NCBI GenBank assembly: GCA_012961565.1
Contig: DTZC01000272.1
Location: 1-7,279, forward strand
Direction of reading: 5' to 3'
Origin: Dehalococcoidia bacterium
GTDB lineage: Bacteria > Chloroflexota > Dehalococcoidia > GIF9 > UBA5629
Length of the DNA stretch: 7,279 nucleotides
Position 1 is the stretch's first letter; every line of letters begins with the position of its first letter. A program made the position numbers and the translations under genes. Under the pieces are notes generated by a model that worked only from the letters and a program-made list of their open reading frames with translations, did no database searches and had not been told where the DNA came from. Below, piece by piece: positions 5,068 to 7,279 of this stretch.

Positions 5068-6054
5068 CTACAGTACATATCGCATTATCCACGCGAACAC
5101 AAAACCAAGAACCCCGCAAGCCGGGAACGTAAGCAACCAAGCCAGAACAATCTCCTGGGTAACTCCCCATCTCACCGCAGAAAAACGGCGGGTGGCACCA
5201 ACACCCATGATAGCAGTACTGATGGCTTGGGTAGTACTCAATGGAATGCCCAGAGAGGAGGCTAGAAGAATAGCAGCGCTGGCTGAGCTCTCAGCAGCAA
5301 ATCCATTTACCGGCTCGAGGTGGGTGAGCTTGACACCCATTGTCCGGATGATACGCCAACCACCAAAAGCAGTGCCTAACCCCATGACCACGCCACAAAG
5401 CAGTATCACCCAGATAGGGACATAGAACTCGGGGAGCAAGCCTGCCAGAAGCAGAGCCAGTGCGAAGACCCCGATGAACTTCTGACCGTCATTACTGCCA
5501 TGACTAAAAGCCATAAAAGCTGCTGAAAGTATCTGAAGGCGACCAAACGCCCCCTTGATAAATGTTGGGCTGGCGCGGCGGAATAGGCGGTAAATTGCGG
5601 ACATCGCCACAAAGCCGAAAAGAAAGCCGACCACCGTAGACAGCCCCAGCCCGATCAATACCTTCCTCCATCCCTCCCACAGCAATACTGCAGGACCAGC
5701 AGCAGCCAACCCGGCGCCCGCCAGACCAGCCACCAATGCGTGGGTCTCACTGGTAGGAAGACCAAACCACCAGGCTACAGTAGCCCAGACCACTATGGCT
5801 ATCATAGCTGCAGCTACAGTATGCAAGCCTATTGCCTCTGGTTCCACGATGCCCTTGCCCACAGTAAAAGCAACGGCAGTGCCGGTGACCAGAACACCTA
5901 GAATATTCATTACCGCGGCCATAAACACCGCTTTGGAAGGTGACAGAACGCGGGTGGAAACTACTGTAGCGATAGCATTAGGAGCATCAGTTAGACCATT
6001 AACAAACTCGGCAGCCAGTACCAGTAACAGCACCGCTGCCAGAGACAGGCTCAT
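5068..6054 (-). CDS. pit: Pit family inorganic phosphate permease
   Basis: This 328-residue polytopic membrane protein has about ten hydrophobic segments. Pit permeases import phosphate, usually as a neutral metal-phosphate with protons, or with sodium in PiT relatives. The two inverted family signatures are present: N19-G-L-T-D23-A-P-N26-A-I-A-T near the N terminus, and H185-G-S-N188-D189-G-Q-K in the second half. Also seen are PTSETHALVAG (100-110), GGWRII (231-236), GFAAESSASAAIL (251-263) and PLSTTQAISTAIMG (271-284), the repeated helix-break motifs of the family. The length matches short Pit members lacking a large central loop. AGGAG (6061-6065) lies six bases before ATG 6054. The gene follows the DUF47 gene by 53 bases, a conserved pairing in bacteria and archaea, and is followed by phoU. 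Confidence 0.95.
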   Translation of the reverse strand: MSLSLAAVLLLVLAAEFVNGLTDAPNAIATVVSTRVLSPSKAVFMAAVMNILGVLVTGTAVAFTVGKGIVEPEAIGLHTVAAAMIAIVVWATVAWWFGLPTSETHALVAGLAGAGLAAAGPAVLLWEGWRKVLIGLGLSTVVGFLFGFVAMSAIYRLFRRASPTFIKGAFGRLQILSAAFMAFSHGSNDGQKFIGVFALALLLAGLLPEFYVPIWVILLCGVVMGLGTAFGGWRIIRTMGVKLTHLEPVNGFAAESSASAAILLASSLGIPLSTTQAISTAIMGVGATRRFSAVRWGVTQEIVLAWLLTFPACGVLGFVFAWIMRYVL

Positions 6055-6107
6055 GATGAACTCCTGACCACACCGGATTGAATCATGACACAGATTAGCC
6101 CGGGGCT

Positions 6108-6737
6108 TCAGGCATACTTCAGGGCTATGCCTTCCAGAATATTGGCTATATCCTCACACCTGTCGGTAGCGCTCTCCATATGCATGTAAATCTCGCGCCA
6201 TTTAATAACATGGGCAAAATCTGTTGAGTTAGTAAAAAGTTCGGCCATTGCCGCCCGGTACAGAGTGTCTCCAACGTTTTCCAGACGATTAACCTCAACA
6301 CACCGCTTAAGTAGCCGTTCCCTGTCTATGCGCCCGCGTATCTCAGCTACTGCCTTCTCCACCTCAGTAATTGCCTGCACCATGTTATCTGCAAGCTCTC
6401 TAGCTCTATCGGTGGGTCTATCCACCCGGTAAATCAGCAGGGCATCAGCTGCTGCGTGGATGAAATCAGCCACATCATCTAGAGACTGCGCCAGCAAAGC
6501 AATATCCTCACGGTCAAAAGGAGTAACAAAGGTGCGATGCAGTTGAGCGATAATCTGATGGGTGATAGCATCACCCTGATGCTCCAGGTCGGTTATAATC
6601 CCTACTCGCTCCTTGACATTGTCCCAGGTGTACAGCATTTCTCTTAGCTGCTGAGTGATTTTGACTGCATTTTGAGCGCTCTCATCAAAAAGGACGAAGA
6701 ATATCTTCTCCCTCGGAAGCAAAGAAAACTTAAACAA
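6108..6737 (-). CDS. DUF47 PhoU-like accessory protein of the Pit transporter
   Basis: This 209-residue helical protein belongs to the DUF47 (PhoU_div) family, distant PhoU relatives commonly encoded next to pit and thought to control its activity. Visible marks: the FKFSLLPREKIFF opening, the metal-type E52-x3-D56 (EHQGD), TPFDREDI (72-79), the acidic SLDDVADFI (85-93), the second E153-x3-D157 (LENVGD), and a run E188-x3-D192-x3-D196 ending in N199. The start is TTG at 6737: a full AGGAGGT (6744-6750) sits six bases before it and the N terminus then agrees with the family. A TTG start with so strong a ribosome site may set a fixed, moderate expression level. It is the first gene of the likely DUF47-pit transcript, from the promoter candidate at 6841-6869. 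Confidence 0.92.
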   Translation of the reverse strand: MFKFSLLPREKIFFVLFDESAQNAVKITQQLREMLYTWDNVKERVGIITDLEHQGDAITHQIIAQLHRTFVTPFDREDIALLAQSLDDVADFIHAAADALLIYRVDRPTDRARELADNMVQAITEVEKAVAEIRGRIDRERLLKRCVEVNRLENVGDTLYRAAMAELFTNSTDFAHVIKWREIYMHMESATDRCEDIANILEGIALKYA

Positions 6738-6840
6738 TGGGCGACCTCCTTCGCTGGTAAGAGATAAGAGGCGAGGGTAAGATGGTGAGCTCTAGAGATG
6801 GAAACAGGACTGGACTGGAATTACGCCATATAAGAGATGC

Positions 6841-6869
6841 ATTATGCCACGCAATTTGGGGGCAGTAAA
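6841..6869 (-). promoter_or_regulatory. Promoter candidate for the DUF47-pit operon
   Basis: On the minus strand TTTACT (6864-6869), 17 bases, then CATAAT (6841-6846), five of six matching the -10 consensus. Transcription would start near 6834, giving a leader of about 97 bases before the TTG start. The -35 is weak, as expected for an activated promoter, and overlaps one copy of a direct repeat. Confidence 0.45.
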
Positions 6870-6883
6870 CTTCCCCAGTTAAC
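6863..6883 (-). promoter_or_regulatory. Direct repeat over the -35 region, possible operator
   Basis: On the minus strand GTTAACTG (6876-6883) and GTTTACTG (6863-6870) are two octamers with one difference and a 13-base period. The second covers the -35 of the DUF47-pit promoter. TTAACA-like direct repeats bind PhoP in Bacillus, but with an 11-base period, so identity with a Pho box is only a suggestion. Confidence 0.25.
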
Positions 6884-6948
6884 TCACGCCCGATAGACAA
6901 AAGTACCTGCTCTCTAATCTGAATTGCAGCTTTTCCTCTTTTCAGCCC

Positions 6949-6971
6949 CAATTTTAAAGTAGCTCTACTTT
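6949..6971 (-). terminator. Weak terminator-like palindrome after the eRF1-like gene
   Basis: A 7-bp inverted repeat with a two-base centre (6956-6962 and 6965-6971, AAAGTAG/CTACTTT) lies 21 bases downstream of the eRF1-like stop. On the minus strand TAAAATT follows. The stem is A/T-rich and the T-run interrupted, so termination would be inefficient. Confidence 0.3.
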
Positions 6972-6992
6972 GCAGTCAACCCTATCGAATGC

Positions 6993-7279
6993 CTAGAATG
7001 TGAAAACCAATGACCTGGTTATCTGGCTCAAGCTATCACTCAAAGCCTCCCGGTCAGCGCGCCTCACCTCCAGAACTCTCGGCGAAATCTTGTATGCTTG
7101 CGATTGCAGATATCGGCATTCTCTTATTAAAGGCTTAACAATCAGCTTATTGCCCCCAAAAAATATGTGCTCCAGTTCAAAATCACCAAAACTCTCCTCG
7201 ATTCTATTGGCAACGCGTCTCAGAAAATCCTTTTTCTGCTCCTCAGTCCTTCGAGCAAATCTCTTCTCGCTCCTGCCCC
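6993..7279 (-). CDS. C-terminal part of an eRF1/baeRF-like protein (partial at window edge)
   Basis: The minus strand is open from the right edge (first full codon at 7277) to a TAG at 6993-6995, giving 94 residues; the start lies outside the window. The fragment opens with G-R-S-E-K-R-F-A-R-R, then a charged helix EEQKKDFLRRVANRIEESF (12-30), then the strand-turn HIFFGGNKL (37-45), and closes with KISPRVLEVRRADREALSDS (63-82). A glycine followed by an RF-x-R basic helix and then a hydrophobic strand with a glycine turn is the layout of eRF1 domain 2, shared by archaeal release factors, Vms1/Pelota-like proteins and bacterial baeRF proteins. The GGQ catalytic loop, if present, would fall just outside the window or is replaced here by GRS. 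Such proteins act on ribosome-bound peptidyl-tRNA. Family assignment is by recalled pattern; that it is coding is more certain. Confidence 0.5.
   Translation of the reverse strand, partial: GRSEKRFARRTEEQKKDFLRRVANRIEESFGDFELEHIFFGGNKLIVKPLIRECRYLQSQAYKISPRVLEVRRADREALSDSLSQITRSLVFTF

Noticed and set aside
6097..6107. Terminator between the DUF47 gene and pit at AGCCCGGGGCT
   Set aside because: Only an 11-base palindrome without a T-run on the minus strand; the two genes are expected to be co-transcribed.
6730..6951. 73-residue minus-strand open frame between the eRF1-like and DUF47 genes
   Set aside because: It covers the promoter and ribosome site of the DUF47 gene and overlaps its first codons in another frame, has no family resemblance, and no ribosome site placed for its own start.

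Overview
The window looks like chromosomal DNA from an anaerobic bacterium with near-balanced base composition, strong Shine-Dalgarno sites and sigma70-like promoters. The mix of genes (DegV protein, ECF-type S-component, DUF1893 protein, Pit permease with a DUF47 partner, paired hotdog dehydratases, an eRF1-like gene fragment) would fit Chloroflexota, for example Dehalococcoidia, or a clostridial or Thermotoga-like lineage. No rRNA or other marker gene is present, so this placement is inference only.

Left part (1-1712): a hairpin-rich non-coding stretch (21-178) precedes a small zinc-ribbon-like protein of unknown function (233-730, +). It converges with a DegV-family fatty-acid-binding protein gene (825-1685, -).

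Middle (1713-3152): the 338-bp gap between the divergent degV-like gene and the next operon carries a cluster of GTAG-headed stem-loops resembling REP/BIME elements, plus a good promoter (1969-1997). That promoter should drive a two-gene operon: a membrane S-component of an ECF vitamin/metabolite transporter (2051-2665), overlapped by a DUF1893 (TM1506-like, deaminase-fold) protein (2655-3152). This is the most interesting functionally uncharacterised pairing here.

Right part (3142-7279), all on the minus strand. Read in transcription order from the right edge: the C-terminal end of an eRF1/baeRF-like protein (6993-7279, partial); a DUF47 PhoU-like accessory protein (6108-6737, TTG start); a Pit-family phosphate permease (5068-6054); a PhoU protein with its own promoter (4239-4904); and two hotdog-fold proteins (3618-4196 and 3142-3585) that look like the two halves of a heterodimeric MaoC-type hydratase. 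The DUF47-Pit-PhoU block is a low-affinity phosphate (or metal-phosphate) uptake module with two PhoU-fold regulators. The hydratase pair may be co-transcribed behind phoU, although no functional link is evident.

No transposase, CRISPR array, tRNA or rRNA was recognised.
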